Source: Mesorhizobium sp. AR07
GTDB taxonomy: Bacteria; Pseudomonadota; Alphaproteobacteria; Rhizobiales; Rhizobiaceae
Assembly: GCF_024746815.1 (NCBI RefSeq)
Contig: NZ_CP080525.1
Coordinates: 5,078,501 to 5,142,500, forward strand
Length of the DNA stretch: 64,000 nucleotides
Reading direction: 5' to 3'
Shown here: positions 26,404 through 35,521 of the stretch, piece after piece
Numbering within the stretch: the stretch's first letter is position 1
How the letters are laid out: every line of letters starts with the position of its first letter
Notes under the pieces: model-generated
What the model saw: the letters and a program-made list of their open reading frames with translations, nothing else
Told to the model about the DNA's origin: nothing
The model's database searches: none
Program-made: the position numbers and the translations under genes

Positions 26404-28578
26404 CTATCCACCCACGGCAGTGAGGGATCGAAGCGCGGCCTTGAGCTGTTCAGCGCCGCCCAGTGCGGCCCGGTTGAGCGGGGCCGATACGACGGGAGCC
26501 GAGAGGCTTCCCGTCACATGCAGGATCTCGTGGTCGAGATAGTCGAACACGCGGTCCTGAATCTCCTGTGTCAGCCGTCCGCCAAGCGACAGCCCGCGCT
26601 GCACCTGCTCGACGACGGCGACCCGGTTGGTCTTGCGGATCGAGGCTTCGACCAGCGGCCAGTCGAGCCCGGTCGGGTCAAGGCTGCGCAGGTCGATGAT
26701 CTCGGCATCGATGCCGCTCTCCTCGACCACCTGCCTGGCGACGGAGACCATGCTGGCGGTGGTCAGCAACGTGCAGGCGCGGCCGGACCTGACGATCTTG
26801 CCCTTGCCGAGCCGCACGCAGTAGTCGCGGTCGTCCGCAGGCACAGGCCCTTCGCTCGGGAACAGTTCGACATGCTCGATGACGACGACCGGATCGTTGC
26901 ATTTCAAGGCCGAATTCATCAGGCCGATATAGTCGAACGGCGTCGTTGGCACGACGATGCGCCAGCCGGGGAACAGGGCGAACAGACCGGAGGGATCACC
27001 GGAGTGCTGCGAGCCGTAGCCGGTGTGCGGCGAGACGCGGACCCTGACCACGATCGGCACCGGGAAACCGCCGCCGAACATGTGGCGCACCTTGCTGACC
27101 GCGTTGAACAACTGGTCGGCGGCGACCAGGCAGAAATCGCCGAACATGATCTCGACGATCGGCCGCAAGCCGCAAAGTGCGGCACCCAGGGCGACACCGA
27201 CAAAACCGTTCTCGGCGATCGGCATCGCCAGCACGCGTTCGGGCCAGCGCTCCAGCGCACCTTTGGTGGCGCCGGAGACGCCGCCGCGCAGCCGGTGCAC
27301 GTCCTCGCCCATGATGATGATGCGCGGGTCCTGCTCCATGGCGCGGGCAATGACCTCGGACGCGGCAACCATGAACTTGACCGGTTTCGTCTCGGCCGGC
27401 GGCACGTCCTCGATCTCGAGGAAGCGCTCATCCCTGAGTTCCGACAGGTCGCCGCGGATCTGGTTGTCGACTTCGTTTGGGTCCGGCCACAGATGGTCGG
27501 AGATGCGCAGAGCGTTGCCGCTCATCTCGGTCAAGGAGTCGGCAGCGGTGTTGACCACGTCCATGACGCGCTGGTCGAGTGTGGCGAGGTCAGCGGCGTC
27601 GAGAAGGCCCATCGTCTTCAGCCGCACCGCCATCGTGGCAAGCGGGTCGCGCGCTTTCCAGGCGTCTTCCTCGGCGCGCGTGCGGTAGCCGAATTCACTG
27701 CCGGGACGGGCGCCGCTCTGGTGCAGGAAGCGGTAGCAGAGCGCCTCGACCAGCACCGGGCCGCCGTCTTCCTCGATCGTCCGGCGCGCCTCGCGCATGG
27801 CATGGTGGACCGCCACCACATCCATGCCGTCGCATTCGATGCCACAAAAACCCAGCATCGGGCCGCGCGAGGCCAGCCGCGTCTCGCGCGTCTGCTCGTT
27901 GATGTGCGTCGAGACGGCATAAAGATTGTTTTCGGCGAAGAAGATCACCGGCAGCCGGTAGAGCGCGGCGATGTTCATCGCTTCATAGGCCGGCCCTGCC
28001 ATCATCGTGCCATCACCGAAGAAGGCGACCGAGATGTTGCCCGTGCCGAGCAGCTTGTCGGCGAGCGCGTAGCCTGCCGCATGCGGCAGGTTGCCGCCGA
28101 TGATGGCGCTGGTGCCAGGAATGCCGGAGGCATCGTCGCGCATATGCATCGAGCCGCCGCGGCCGCCGCAATAGCCGGCGTTGAGACCCATGATCTCGGC
28201 CATCAGGCCGCGCACCGAGCCCTGCATGTCCGGATTGAAAGCGTCGTGCAGCGGATCGAAACTTTTTGGCGTCTGTGCATTGACCAGCTTGGCCAGCACC
28301 TGATGGTGGGCGCGGTGTGTGCCGTTGATGCGGTCGCCGGTGCCGAGCATGGACATCGCGCCGACCGCCGTCGCCTCTTGTCCGATGCTGGCATGCGCCG
28401 GACCATGCACCAGTCCGGCATTGGCGAGGTCAAGCACCTTTTCCTCGAAACGGCGGATGAGCAGCATCTGGTGATACCAGCGCACCAGGCTCGAAACCTG
28501 GGTGTCGTTCCAGTCCGAATCGTCGACGTCGAGCCGCAACCAGGGCGCCGATGGCTGGATCGATGTCTGCTGGACCAT
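26404..28578 (-). CDS. Fused E1 alpha-beta thiamine-dependent 2-oxoacid/acetoin dehydrogenase
   Basis: This 724-residue protein joins both halves of a heterodimeric E1. Residues 1-350 are the alpha part, with RRFEEKVLDL, the GGRGGSMHM segment and the thiamine-diphosphate motif FFGDGTMMAGPAYEAMNIAALYRLPVIFFAENN. The beta part, from about residue 380, has MGEDVHRLRGGVSGATKG, PIAENGFVGVALGAAL and the C-terminal transketolase domain. Such enzymes decarboxylate a 2-oxoacid or cleave acetoin and pass the acyl group to an E2. No E2 gene is in the window. The start at 28578 (MVQQTSIQPS) is chosen because upstream residues run through two operator-like sites. First gene of an operon with the binding protein. 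Confidence 0.88.
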   Translation of the reverse strand: MVQQTSIQPSAPWLRLDVDDSDWNDTQVSSLVRWYHQMLLIRRFEEKVLDLANAGLVHGPAHASIGQEATAVGAMSMLGTGDRINGTHRAHHQVLAKLVNAQTPKSFDPLHDAFNPDMQGSVRGLMAEIMGLNAGYCGGRGGSMHMRDDASGIPGTSAIIGGNLPHAAGYALADKLLGTGNISVAFFGDGTMMAGPAYEAMNIAALYRLPVIFFAENNLYAVSTHINEQTRETRLASRGPMLGFCGIECDGMDVVAVHHAMREARRTIEEDGGPVLVEALCYRFLHQSGARPGSEFGYRTRAEEDAWKARDPLATMAVRLKTMGLLDAADLATLDQRVMDVVNTAADSLTEMSGNALRISDHLWPDPNEVDNQIRGDLSELRDERFLEIEDVPPAETKPVKFMVAASEVIARAMEQDPRIIIMGEDVHRLRGGVSGATKGALERWPERVLAMPIAENGFVGVALGAALCGLRPIVEIMFGDFCLVAADQLFNAVSKVRHMFGGGFPVPIVVRVRVSPHTGYGSQHSGDPSGLFALFPGWRIVVPTTPFDYIGLMNSALKCNDPVVVIEHVELFPSEGPVPADDRDYCVRLGKGKIVRSGRACTLLTTASMVSVARQVVEESGIDAEIIDLRSLDPTGLDWPLVEASIRKTNRVAVVEQVQRGLSLGGRLTQEIQDRVFDYLDHEILHVTGSLSAPVVSAPLNRAALGGAEQLKAALRSLTAVGG

Positions 28579-28600
28579 GTCAGCTATTTCCGTTCTGGTA

Positions 28601-28620
28601 GATGATATATCAAATATTTT
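28601..28620. promoter_or_regulatory. Candidate GntR operator, copy C
   Basis: TGATATATCA (28603-28612) is identical to the palindrome at 24658-24667 and is followed by AATATT. It is about 25 bp ahead of the E1 dehydrogenase start and lies between that start and the candidate IclR site. Confidence 0.6.
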
Positions 28621-28682
28621 CTCAGTCGATTGCGGGCGGTCATTTTTCTGGGCAAAGGCGCTGGCTAGAAGGTTCACGCAAA

Positions 28683-28697
28683 TGGAATTAAATTTCA
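28683..28697. promoter_or_regulatory. Candidate IclR operator, copy 2
   Basis: TGGAATTAAATTTCA matches the reverse complement of the site at 13581-13595 at 14 of 15 positions; only the central base differs. It lies 105 bp ahead of the E1 dehydrogenase start, the same spacing as copy 1 to the first permease gene. Confidence 0.65.
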
Positions 28698-28864
28698 TTT
28701 TTGTGTTTCGCCGAGACTAAGCCGGGACGGCGCCGTTCCGCAAGAGGAATTTTGAGGGCCTGCTCGAGGCATTCCAACCCTCGAAATCGGAATGCGAAGC
28801 TGCGGCGGCAGCGATAAACCGTCTTGCAATCATTAGCCGTTCGCGCGGCGGATTGGGTTCGCGC

Positions 28865-29644
28865 CTATCGCTCCACCCGATGCTGAAAAAACTGCAAGAA
28901 CAGTTCCCGCTCGGTGGTGATGTCGAGTTTTTCGTAGATGCGCCGGCGATGGTTCTTGACGGTGCCGACGGCGATGCCGAGACGCTCGGCGATGTTGGCC
29001 GTCGGATGACCGGCCAGGATCAGCTGGACCAGTTCCCGCTCGCGCAGCGACAGTTCGGGCCACAGGCTGGCCGGGATGGTCGGCTCTTGCCGGGGCGAGG
29101 CGCCGGGGCCGGTCGGTGCCGACGTGCGAGAGAACTCGGCGCCGCGAGCCTTGATGTCGAGCGCGTGCAACGCCTCGAACACCGGCAGCCGCTCATCCAG
29201 CAAGGCGATCTCGCTGTCTTTGAACGACGTGGTCGAGCGGTCGAGGAAGATGCCCAGGCACCAGTCGCCACCATCGGCCAGCATGATGCCGACTTCGTCG
29301 CAGATTTCCGACTGTGCCAGGAAGCCGGCTATGTATTGGCCGCGCTTGGCCGCGTCGTCGGCTAGCCGTTTCAGCGGCATGATGCCGAGCCTGCGCTCGC
29401 GCCGCCACGAGGCATAGAACGGGTCGAAGACATAGTAGCTGGCGAGATAGCGCTGCACCATCTCATCCGAGAAGCGCCGGTGCTTGATGAATTCCGGCGT
29501 TTGCGTCGCCGAATAGCGCGTCACGGTGACGAGGTCATGCTCGATATCCGCGCCGATCAGGTCGATCAGGCAGTCGACATGCCTGTCCGTGCCGGTGGCG
29601 GCGATCGCCCTGGCGAGCGGCGCCCAGATGGTCCCCATGCGCAT
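28865..29644 (-). CDS. LuxR-family transcriptional regulator
   Basis: This 259-residue regulator has a C-terminal LuxR helix-turn-helix (LSLRERELVQLILAGHPTANIAERLGIAVGTVKNHRRRIYEKL, about residues 200-242). The N-terminal sensor region does not show clear autoinducer-binding signatures and no receiver Asp is evident. It is divergent from the acetone carboxylase genes across 112 bp, which makes it their probable regulator. Other start choices (MGTIW, two codons in) are equally possible. Ligand unknown; acetone or a related metabolite is only a guess. Confidence 0.87.
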   Translation of the reverse strand: MRMGTIWAPLARAIAATGTDRHVDCLIDLIGADIEHDLVTVTRYSATQTPEFIKHRRFSDEMVQRYLASYYVFDPFYASWRRERRLGIMPLKRLADDAAKRGQYIAGFLAQSEICDEVGIMLADGGDWCLGIFLDRSTTSFKDSEIALLDERLPVFEALHALDIKARGAEFSRTSAPTGPGASPRQEPTIPASLWPELSLRERELVQLILAGHPTANIAERLGIAVGTVKNHRRRIYEKLDITTERELFLQFFQHRVER

Positions 29645-29756
29645 GCCTCGTTTCTCGGCGATATCGGCCCGACCGTCATTGTGTCTTTAGGCATATGGCG
29701 CAAGGCCGCCCATCGAATCTAGCCTTGGATATCTTAGACCACATCCTGAGGCGACC

Positions 29757-31916
29757 GTGACCCAACCCAACCTCACCAGCCCCATCGTCGGCAATCCAAT
29801 CGTCATCGGTATCGACGCCGGCGGCACCATGACCGACACGATCCTTGTCGATCAGGACGGCCACTTCAAGATCGGCAAGTCTGCGACAACGCCGAAAAAC
29901 GAGGCTGAGGGTTTCCTGGCTTCGGCGGAGGACGCGGCGGACGCCTGGGGCATCTCGCTGGAGCAGCTCTTCTCCGGCGTCAACGTCGTTCTCTATTCCG
30001 GCACCGGCATGCTCAACACGCTGTTGTCGCGCACCGGGCGCCGGCTCGGCCTGATCACCACCAAGGGTCTCGAAGACATGATCCTGATGGGCCGCGGCCT
30101 GCAGGCCTGGGCCGACTATTCCTATGCCGACCGGCTGCATGCGGTGACGCATCATCACCCCGATCCGCTGGTGCCGCGCCGCCGCACCCATGGCGTCACC
30201 GAGCGCATCGACCAGTTCGGCGACATCGTGCTGCCGCTCTACGAGCACGAGGTCTCCGCCGCAGCGAAAAAGCTGATCGCCGACAAGGTCGAAGCGATCT
30301 GCATCATGACCATCTTCTCGCATGTCAATCCGGTGCACGAGAAGCGCATCGCCGCGATCTGTCGCGCGGAAGTCGAGAAGGCCGGCGCCGACATCATCGT
30401 CTACACCAGCCACGAGGTGCGCCCAGTCATCCGCGAACAGTCGCGGCTGAACTCGGTGCTGATCGAAGCCTACGCCACCTCGCGCGGCCGCAAGCAGCTC
30501 AAGGGGATAGAGGACGTCTCGAAAAAGTATGGCTTCAAATATGGCGTGCAGACGCTGCTCTCCTTTGGCGGCCTGACCTCGATCAATCATCCGCGCCTGC
30601 ACGAAACCATGATCTCCGGCCCGATCGGCGGTATCCTCGGTGCTGCCTATGTCGGCAAGCTGATCGGCAACGGTTCGCTGATCTGCTCGGACATGGGCGG
30701 CACCTCCTTCGACATGGGCGTCATCACACGCGGCCAGACGCGGATCGAGAACGAGCCGTTGATGGACCGCTTCAAGCTCAATGTGCCGACGCTGCATCTC
30801 GACACCATCGGCGCCGGCGCCGGCATGATCCTCAAGGTCGACCCGCTGACCAAGAAGGTCTCGCTCGGGCCGGAAAGCGCCGGCTCCGATCCAGGCCCGA
30901 TCTGTTTCGATCGCGGCGGCACCGAACCGACCATCGCCGATTGCGACGCCATCCTGGGACGCCTCAACCCGCACTACTTCCTTGGCGGCAAGGTCGTGCT
31001 GCAGGTCGAAAAGGCTCGCCGCGCCTTCCAGGAGAAATGCTCCGACATATTGGGCGTCGGGCTGGAGGAAGCCGCCGAAGGCATGATCGACATGCTGGAG
31101 GCCGATGCCAACAACGCGCTGCGCCGCGTCATCTCGGGTCAGGGCATCCACCCGTCGGAATTCACGCTGCTCTCCTATGGCGGCTCGGGTCCGCTGCATC
31201 TGGCCGGCTGCTCGCGCGGCATCGGCTTCAAGGACATCATCACCTTGCAGTTCGCCGCCGCCTTCTCCGCCTTCGGCTGCACCACGGCCGATTTCATGCG
31301 CCGCCATTCGGTATCGACGCAGCACGACATCCCCTCGCGCGCCGACGAGGCGACGCTGGCCGGCTTCGGCGCGAAGGTCACCACCGTCTGGAACGACCTG
31401 ACCAAGGCGGCGGTCGACGAGATGATCACCGACGGCCATGCCCGCGACAAGATCAAGACGGTGCCGTTCCTGATGATGCGCTACACCGGCCAGCTCGAGG
31501 ACGTCGAAGTCATGGCGCCGCTTGCCGAGGTCAACTCGGCCGACGACATGCGCAGGGTTATCGATGAGTTCGAGGCGGTCTACGCCAAGGTCAACCACCG
31601 CGTTTCGCGCTACGGCGAGGCCGGCTTCACCATCACCGAACTCGGGCTGATCGCCACCGCCGACAAGGTCAAGCCGGTGCTGCTCAAGCGGCCGCTCGGC
31701 GCCTCCAATCCGGCAGCCGCCCAAAAGGGCGTGCGCGAGGCTTATATTGGCGGACGCTGGCACAAGGCCAATCTCTACGAGATGGATCTTCTTCAGCCCG
31801 GCCATGAGGTGATTGGCCCGGCCATCATCGAACATCCCGCCACCACGCTCGTCGTCCATCCGCAAGACCGTGTCTTCGTCGATGAATGGACGCTGCTGCA
31901 CTACACCCACGCTTGA
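29757..31916 (+). CDS. acxA: Acetone carboxylase beta subunit (hydantoinase A/oxoprolinase family)
   Basis: This 719-residue subunit has the N-terminal ATP-site motif VIGIDAGGTMTDTILVD and a second phosphate-binding stretch SDMGGTSFDMGVI, as in hydantoinase A proteins. Together with the next two genes, whose sizes and order match acetone carboxylase, it would convert acetone, bicarbonate and ATP to acetoacetate in the cytoplasm. Length fits the known beta subunit of about 717 residues. The start is GTG at 29757. Subunit lettering differs among organisms, so the symbol is by analogy. Confidence 0.88.
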   Translation: MTQPNLTSPIVGNPIVIGIDAGGTMTDTILVDQDGHFKIGKSATTPKNEAEGFLASAEDAADAWGISLEQLFSGVNVVLYSGTGMLNTLLSRTGRRLGLITTKGLEDMILMGRGLQAWADYSYADRLHAVTHHHPDPLVPRRRTHGVTERIDQFGDIVLPLYEHEVSAAAKKLIADKVEAICIMTIFSHVNPVHEKRIAAICRAEVEKAGADIIVYTSHEVRPVIREQSRLNSVLIEAYATSRGRKQLKGIEDVSKKYGFKYGVQTLLSFGGLTSINHPRLHETMISGPIGGILGAAYVGKLIGNGSLICSDMGGTSFDMGVITRGQTRIENEPLMDRFKLNVPTLHLDTIGAGAGMILKVDPLTKKVSLGPESAGSDPGPICFDRGGTEPTIADCDAILGRLNPHYFLGGKVVLQVEKARRAFQEKCSDILGVGLEEAAEGMIDMLEADANNALRRVISGQGIHPSEFTLLSYGGSGPLHLAGCSRGIGFKDIITLQFAAAFSAFGCTTADFMRRHSVSTQHDIPSRADEATLAGFGAKVTTVWNDLTKAAVDEMITDGHARDKIKTVPFLMMRYTGQLEDVEVMAPLAEVNSADDMRRVIDEFEAVYAKVNHRVSRYGEAGFTITELGLIATADKVKPVLLKRPLGASNPAAAQKGVREAYIGGRWHKANLYEMDLLQPGHEVIGPAIIEHPATTLVVHPQDRVFVDEWTLLHYTHA

Positions 31917-31929
31917 GAGGGCGACCGCC

Positions 31930-34134
31930 ATGTTGGACAAACCTGCCTCGGCCCTGCGCCTTCGCGAAAGACTGCTCGATTCCGAGCGGCTGATGGAAGA
32001 GACCGGCTGCTATGACGGCATCACGGAACTCACCCTGCGCAACCAGGATCCGCTGAAATTCGAGACGCTGCACACCAAGCTGCGCGCCTATTGCGTCTCG
32101 GCACGCGAGATGGCCCGCCGCATCTCGGCCTCGCCCGGCGTGCGCGAGGTCGGCGAGATGGTGGTCGCCATCTACACCCCCGAGGGCGATGCCATCGCGC
32201 TCTCCAACGGCATTATGGTGCATGTCCATACGATGAGCCGCTTCATCAAATGGATGATCAAGAACAATTACGAGGAAAACCCTCGTATCCGCGAAGGCGA
32301 CATCTTCGCCAACAACGACGCCTTCATCGGCACCGTGCAGGTGCCCGACGTCATGGACGTGGTGCCGATCTTCCATGAAGGCACGCTGGTCGGTTGGGCC
32401 GGTGCGGTCTGCCACGAGCTGGAGGCCGGCGGCATCACGCCCGGCGGCGATGTGTGTCTCGCGCAGGAGCGCTTCACCGAAGGCCTGTTCGTCTGCGCCG
32501 AGAAGATCGGCGAGAACGACGAAATCCGCCGCGACTACGTCATCCGCTGCGAGCGCAATCTGCGCATGCCGATCTACTGGGTGCTCGACGAAAAGGCCAA
32601 GGTCGCCTCCTGCATCGACATGCGCGAAAGCGTCAAGCAGCTGATCTCGGAGATCGGCCTCGACTACTGGATGAAAGTGTCGAAGGAGTTCATCGAGGAA
32701 GGCCGCCGCGCCCAGCTTGCCCGCACCTGCCAACTCACCGTGCCCGGCATCTATCGCGGCCACACTTTTTACGGCCACGTCACCGCGGGCAAGCCCGGCT
32801 TTCAGCTGCTCGGCGATCCGGACTGGCTCTACAACATCCCGATCGAGATGGAGATCACCACCGACGGCAAGATCACCATGGACTTCGAGGGCACCCAGCC
32901 CTGGGGTTATCATTCGATGAACTGCACGCCAGCCGGCATGGATGGCGGCATGTTCGTGACCTTGACCCAGCACATGAATTTCGAGGGCTTGGTCAATGAC
33001 GGCGCCTGGATGGCGACCGAGCTCAAACTGCCGCATGGCACTTGGACCAACCCCGACAACGAGATGGTGGCCACCGCCACCTCATGGGCGCTGCTGCTGC
33101 CGGCCTACGGCGTCTTCCAGCGATTGCTGTCGCGCAGCTTCGTGGCGCGCGGCTTCGTCGAGGAGGCTTTCGTCGGCCAGGTCAACAGCCCGATGATCGA
33201 GATGGGCGGCGAGAGCCAGTACGGCACGCCGTTCGGCATGGCGCATTTCGAATGCGCCGCCGCCGGCTCCGGCGCGCTGGCCATCAAGGACGGCCTCGAT
33301 ACCGCCTATGTCGGCTGGAACCCGGAATCCGACATGGGCAACATCGAGGTCTGGGAACAGTCGATGCCGATGGTCTATATCGGCCGCTCGATCGTCCCCA
33401 ACTCAGGCGGCGCCGGAAAATATCGCGGCGGCTGTTCCTTCGTCTCGACCTGGCTGATCAACAAGACCCCGCATCTCAGGCTCCACACCTCGGAACACTC
33501 TTCCAGGGTGTTCGACAATGGCGGCATGTGCGGCGGCTATCCGGCGCCGACCTGCCAGAAGCATCGCGCGGTGCGCAATTCCAATATCCATGAACTGGCC
33601 GCCAGGGGCGCGCCGCTGGCGCATGCGCCGGGCATCGACCCGCAGGTCTCGGACTATGAGAAGAACATCGGCGGCGACCATGTCGTGGTCGAAGGCCCCT
33701 ACATCACCTCGCCGCACAAATCAGGCGATATCTTCAGCCATTCCTACAATGGCGGCGGCGGCTATGGCGACGTGCTGGAACGCGATCCGGTCAAGACGGC
33801 CTGGGATGTCGAGAACGGTTTTCTCACCCGCGAAGCCGCGGACCAGGTTTTCGGCATCGTGCTGAAGGATGATGAAGACTGTTATCCCACAGCCGATATC
33901 GACGCCACGGTCGAACGCCGCGCCGCCATGCGCAAGGAGCGTCTTGCCAAGGCGATCCCGGTTTCGGACTGGATCGCCACCGAGCGCGGCAGGGTCGAAA
34001 AGGCCAACTTCGCGCCAGAAGTGAAGAAAATGTATGCCAGCGCGATCAAGCTGTCGTCCCGCTTCACCAAGGATTTCAGCGATTTCTGGAACGTCGACGC
34101 GAAATCGATCTTCACGCCGGGAGCAAAGCCATGA
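31930..34134 (+). CDS. acxB: Acetone carboxylase alpha subunit (hydantoinase B family)
   Basis: This 734-residue subunit belongs to the hydantoinase B family. It has REMARRISASPGVREVGEMVVAIYTPEGDAIALSNGIMVHVHTMS near the N-terminus, VCHELEAGGITPGG, and the C-terminal SYNGGGGYGDVLERDPVKTAWDVENGFLT. It carries the metal site in the characterised enzyme. The ATG at 31930 (MLDKPASALRLRERL) lies 13 bp after the beta-subunit stop; an in-frame ATG far upstream is inside the preceding gene. It overlaps the gamma subunit start by four bases. Confidence 0.88.
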   Translation: MLDKPASALRLRERLLDSERLMEETGCYDGITELTLRNQDPLKFETLHTKLRAYCVSAREMARRISASPGVREVGEMVVAIYTPEGDAIALSNGIMVHVHTMSRFIKWMIKNNYEENPRIREGDIFANNDAFIGTVQVPDVMDVVPIFHEGTLVGWAGAVCHELEAGGITPGGDVCLAQERFTEGLFVCAEKIGENDEIRRDYVIRCERNLRMPIYWVLDEKAKVASCIDMRESVKQLISEIGLDYWMKVSKEFIEEGRRAQLARTCQLTVPGIYRGHTFYGHVTAGKPGFQLLGDPDWLYNIPIEMEITTDGKITMDFEGTQPWGYHSMNCTPAGMDGGMFVTLTQHMNFEGLVNDGAWMATELKLPHGTWTNPDNEMVATATSWALLLPAYGVFQRLLSRSFVARGFVEEAFVGQVNSPMIEMGGESQYGTPFGMAHFECAAAGSGALAIKDGLDTAYVGWNPESDMGNIEVWEQSMPMVYIGRSIVPNSGGAGKYRGGCSFVSTWLINKTPHLRLHTSEHSSRVFDNGGMCGGYPAPTCQKHRAVRNSNIHELAARGAPLAHAPGIDPQVSDYEKNIGGDHVVVEGPYITSPHKSGDIFSHSYNGGGGYGDVLERDPVKTAWDVENGFLTREAADQVFGIVLKDDEDCYPTADIDATVERRAAMRKERLAKAIPVSDWIATERGRVEKANFAPEVKKMYASAIKLSSRFTKDFSDFWNVDAKSIFTPGAKP

Positions 34135-34616
34135 CCTCATACAGCAAGGAAGTCCTCCGCGATCTGGCCGGCGGCCAGCTGCCCTGGCCGCAGACCCGGC
34201 GCATCATGAGCGCCTACAAGGACGACGACCGCTTCTTCAAGATGGTCGCCGTCTACCAGGACCGCGTCGTCTGGAAGGATCCGATCCTGCTGCCGGTCTC
34301 GGATCATCTGTTCATCTGCCAGAGTGGCGATGAGCGGATAACCCGCTGTGAATGCGGCCATTCCTTCGGCGATTACCGCAAGAACTGGAAGCTCAAGGCC
34401 GCGATCAACGTTCGCAACACCGAGGAGTCCCTGCGCGAGATCTACCCGAACAGCGATCTGCCCGATCCCGAATGGATGGAAATCCGCGAATTCATCTGCC
34501 CGCAATGCGGCACGTTGCACGAGGTCGAGGCGGCCGCGCCAGGCTATCCGATCGTTCATGATTTCGAACCCGACCTCGAAGGTTTTTATCGTGAATGGCT
34601 GGGCAAACCACTCTGA
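34131..34616 (+). CDS. acxC: Acetone carboxylase gamma subunit
   Basis: This 161-residue protein has two Cys pairs, CECGHSF at about residue 73 and CPQCGT at about residue 122, suited to bind zinc, and ends in FEPDLEGFYREWLGKPL. Size and motifs match the small subunit of acetone carboxylase, which distinguishes this enzyme from hydantoinases and oxoprolinases. Its ATG overlaps the alpha-subunit stop (ATGA). Confidence 0.9.
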   Translation: MTSYSKEVLRDLAGGQLPWPQTRRIMSAYKDDDRFFKMVAVYQDRVVWKDPILLPVSDHLFICQSGDERITRCECGHSFGDYRKNWKLKAAINVRNTEESLREIYPNSDLPDPEWMEIREFICPQCGTLHEVEAAAPGYPIVHDFEPDLEGFYREWLGKPL

Positions 34617-34693
34617 GGGCGTTGATCTTGTGAACCGCGTCGCAGGCAAGGTAGCCTGGTTGCCCGCGCCAAACTGTCTGGAGACGATGCCCG

Positions 34694-35521
34694 ATGACAA
34701 ACCTTTCCGGCCGCGGCGCGATCATCACCGGTGGGTTTTCGGGCATGGGTTTTGCCATCGCGACGGCGCTGGCGGAAGCCGGCGCCAACGTTGCCGTCGG
34801 CTCCTACATCGCGCCCGCCGGCACTGATAAATCCGATGCCGCCTACTATCCCGGCGCGGACGAGATCGAGCGCGTGCGTTCGGCTCTTGCAGCGCATGGA
34901 ACCAAGGTCCACGCCGCCCATCTCGACGTCCGCGACAGCGACGTCACCAACCGTTTCGTTGCTGAAGCCGAGGCGGCCATTGGCTCGGCCGATATTCTGG
35001 TCAACGCTGCCGGTACAACCGCCGAGCAGCCCGTCTGCGGTCATTCAGATGCGCTGTGGGACAAGATCGTCGACACCAACCTGACCGGCGCGTTTCGTGT
35101 CACGCGTGCCGTTTTGACCGGCATGATCGAGCGCGGCTGGGGCCGTATCGTCAACATAGGCTCGACAGCGGCCTCTGTCGGCTGGAAGGACAACCCGGCC
35201 TATTGTGCTTCGAAGGCCGGCCTTCTCGGCCTGACCCGCTGCGTGGCGCTGGAAGGGGCGGCCCACGGCGTCACCTGCGTCATGATCAGCCCGACCTGGG
35301 TCGAGACCGAACTGATGCGCCGCAATGTGGCGCAGGTCGTCGAGCGCGAGGGCAAGGGACGCACGGCAGAGGAAGCGATGGCCGAGATCGCAAGGGGCAA
35401 CCCCCAGCAGCGCATGCTGCAGCCGCAAGAGATCGCGGCTCTGGCGGTGTTCCTGTGCTCGGATCTCGCCAAGGGCATCACCATGGAAAACATACAAATC
35501 ACCGGCGGGGCGCTGTGGTAG
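34694..35521 (+). CDS. Short-chain dehydrogenase/reductase
   Basis: This 275-residue SDR has the cofactor motif TGGFSGMGFA, NAAG, an active-site Ser in IVNIGSTAAS and the catalytic YCASK. It closes with the usual GITMENIQITGGALW. A GGAG box precedes the ATG at 34694. It is 77 bp after the acetone carboxylase genes, so reduction of acetoacetate to 3-hydroxybutyrate, or oxidation of isopropanol to acetone, would fit the pathway. The sequence alone does not decide between these or another alcohol. Confidence 0.82.
   Translation: MTNLSGRGAIITGGFSGMGFAIATALAEAGANVAVGSYIAPAGTDKSDAAYYPGADEIERVRSALAAHGTKVHAAHLDVRDSDVTNRFVAEAEAAIGSADILVNAAGTTAEQPVCGHSDALWDKIVDTNLTGAFRVTRAVLTGMIERGWGRIVNIGSTAASVGWKDNPAYCASKAGLLGLTRCVALEGAAHGVTCVMISPTWVETELMRRNVAQVVEREGKGRTAEEAMAEIARGNPQQRMLQPQEIAALAVFLCSDLAKGITMENIQITGGALW

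Noticed and set aside
29645..29756. Possible sigma-54 promoter before acetone carboxylase
   Set aside because: I found no TGGCAC-N5-TTGC-like pair at the right spacing in the 112-bp region.
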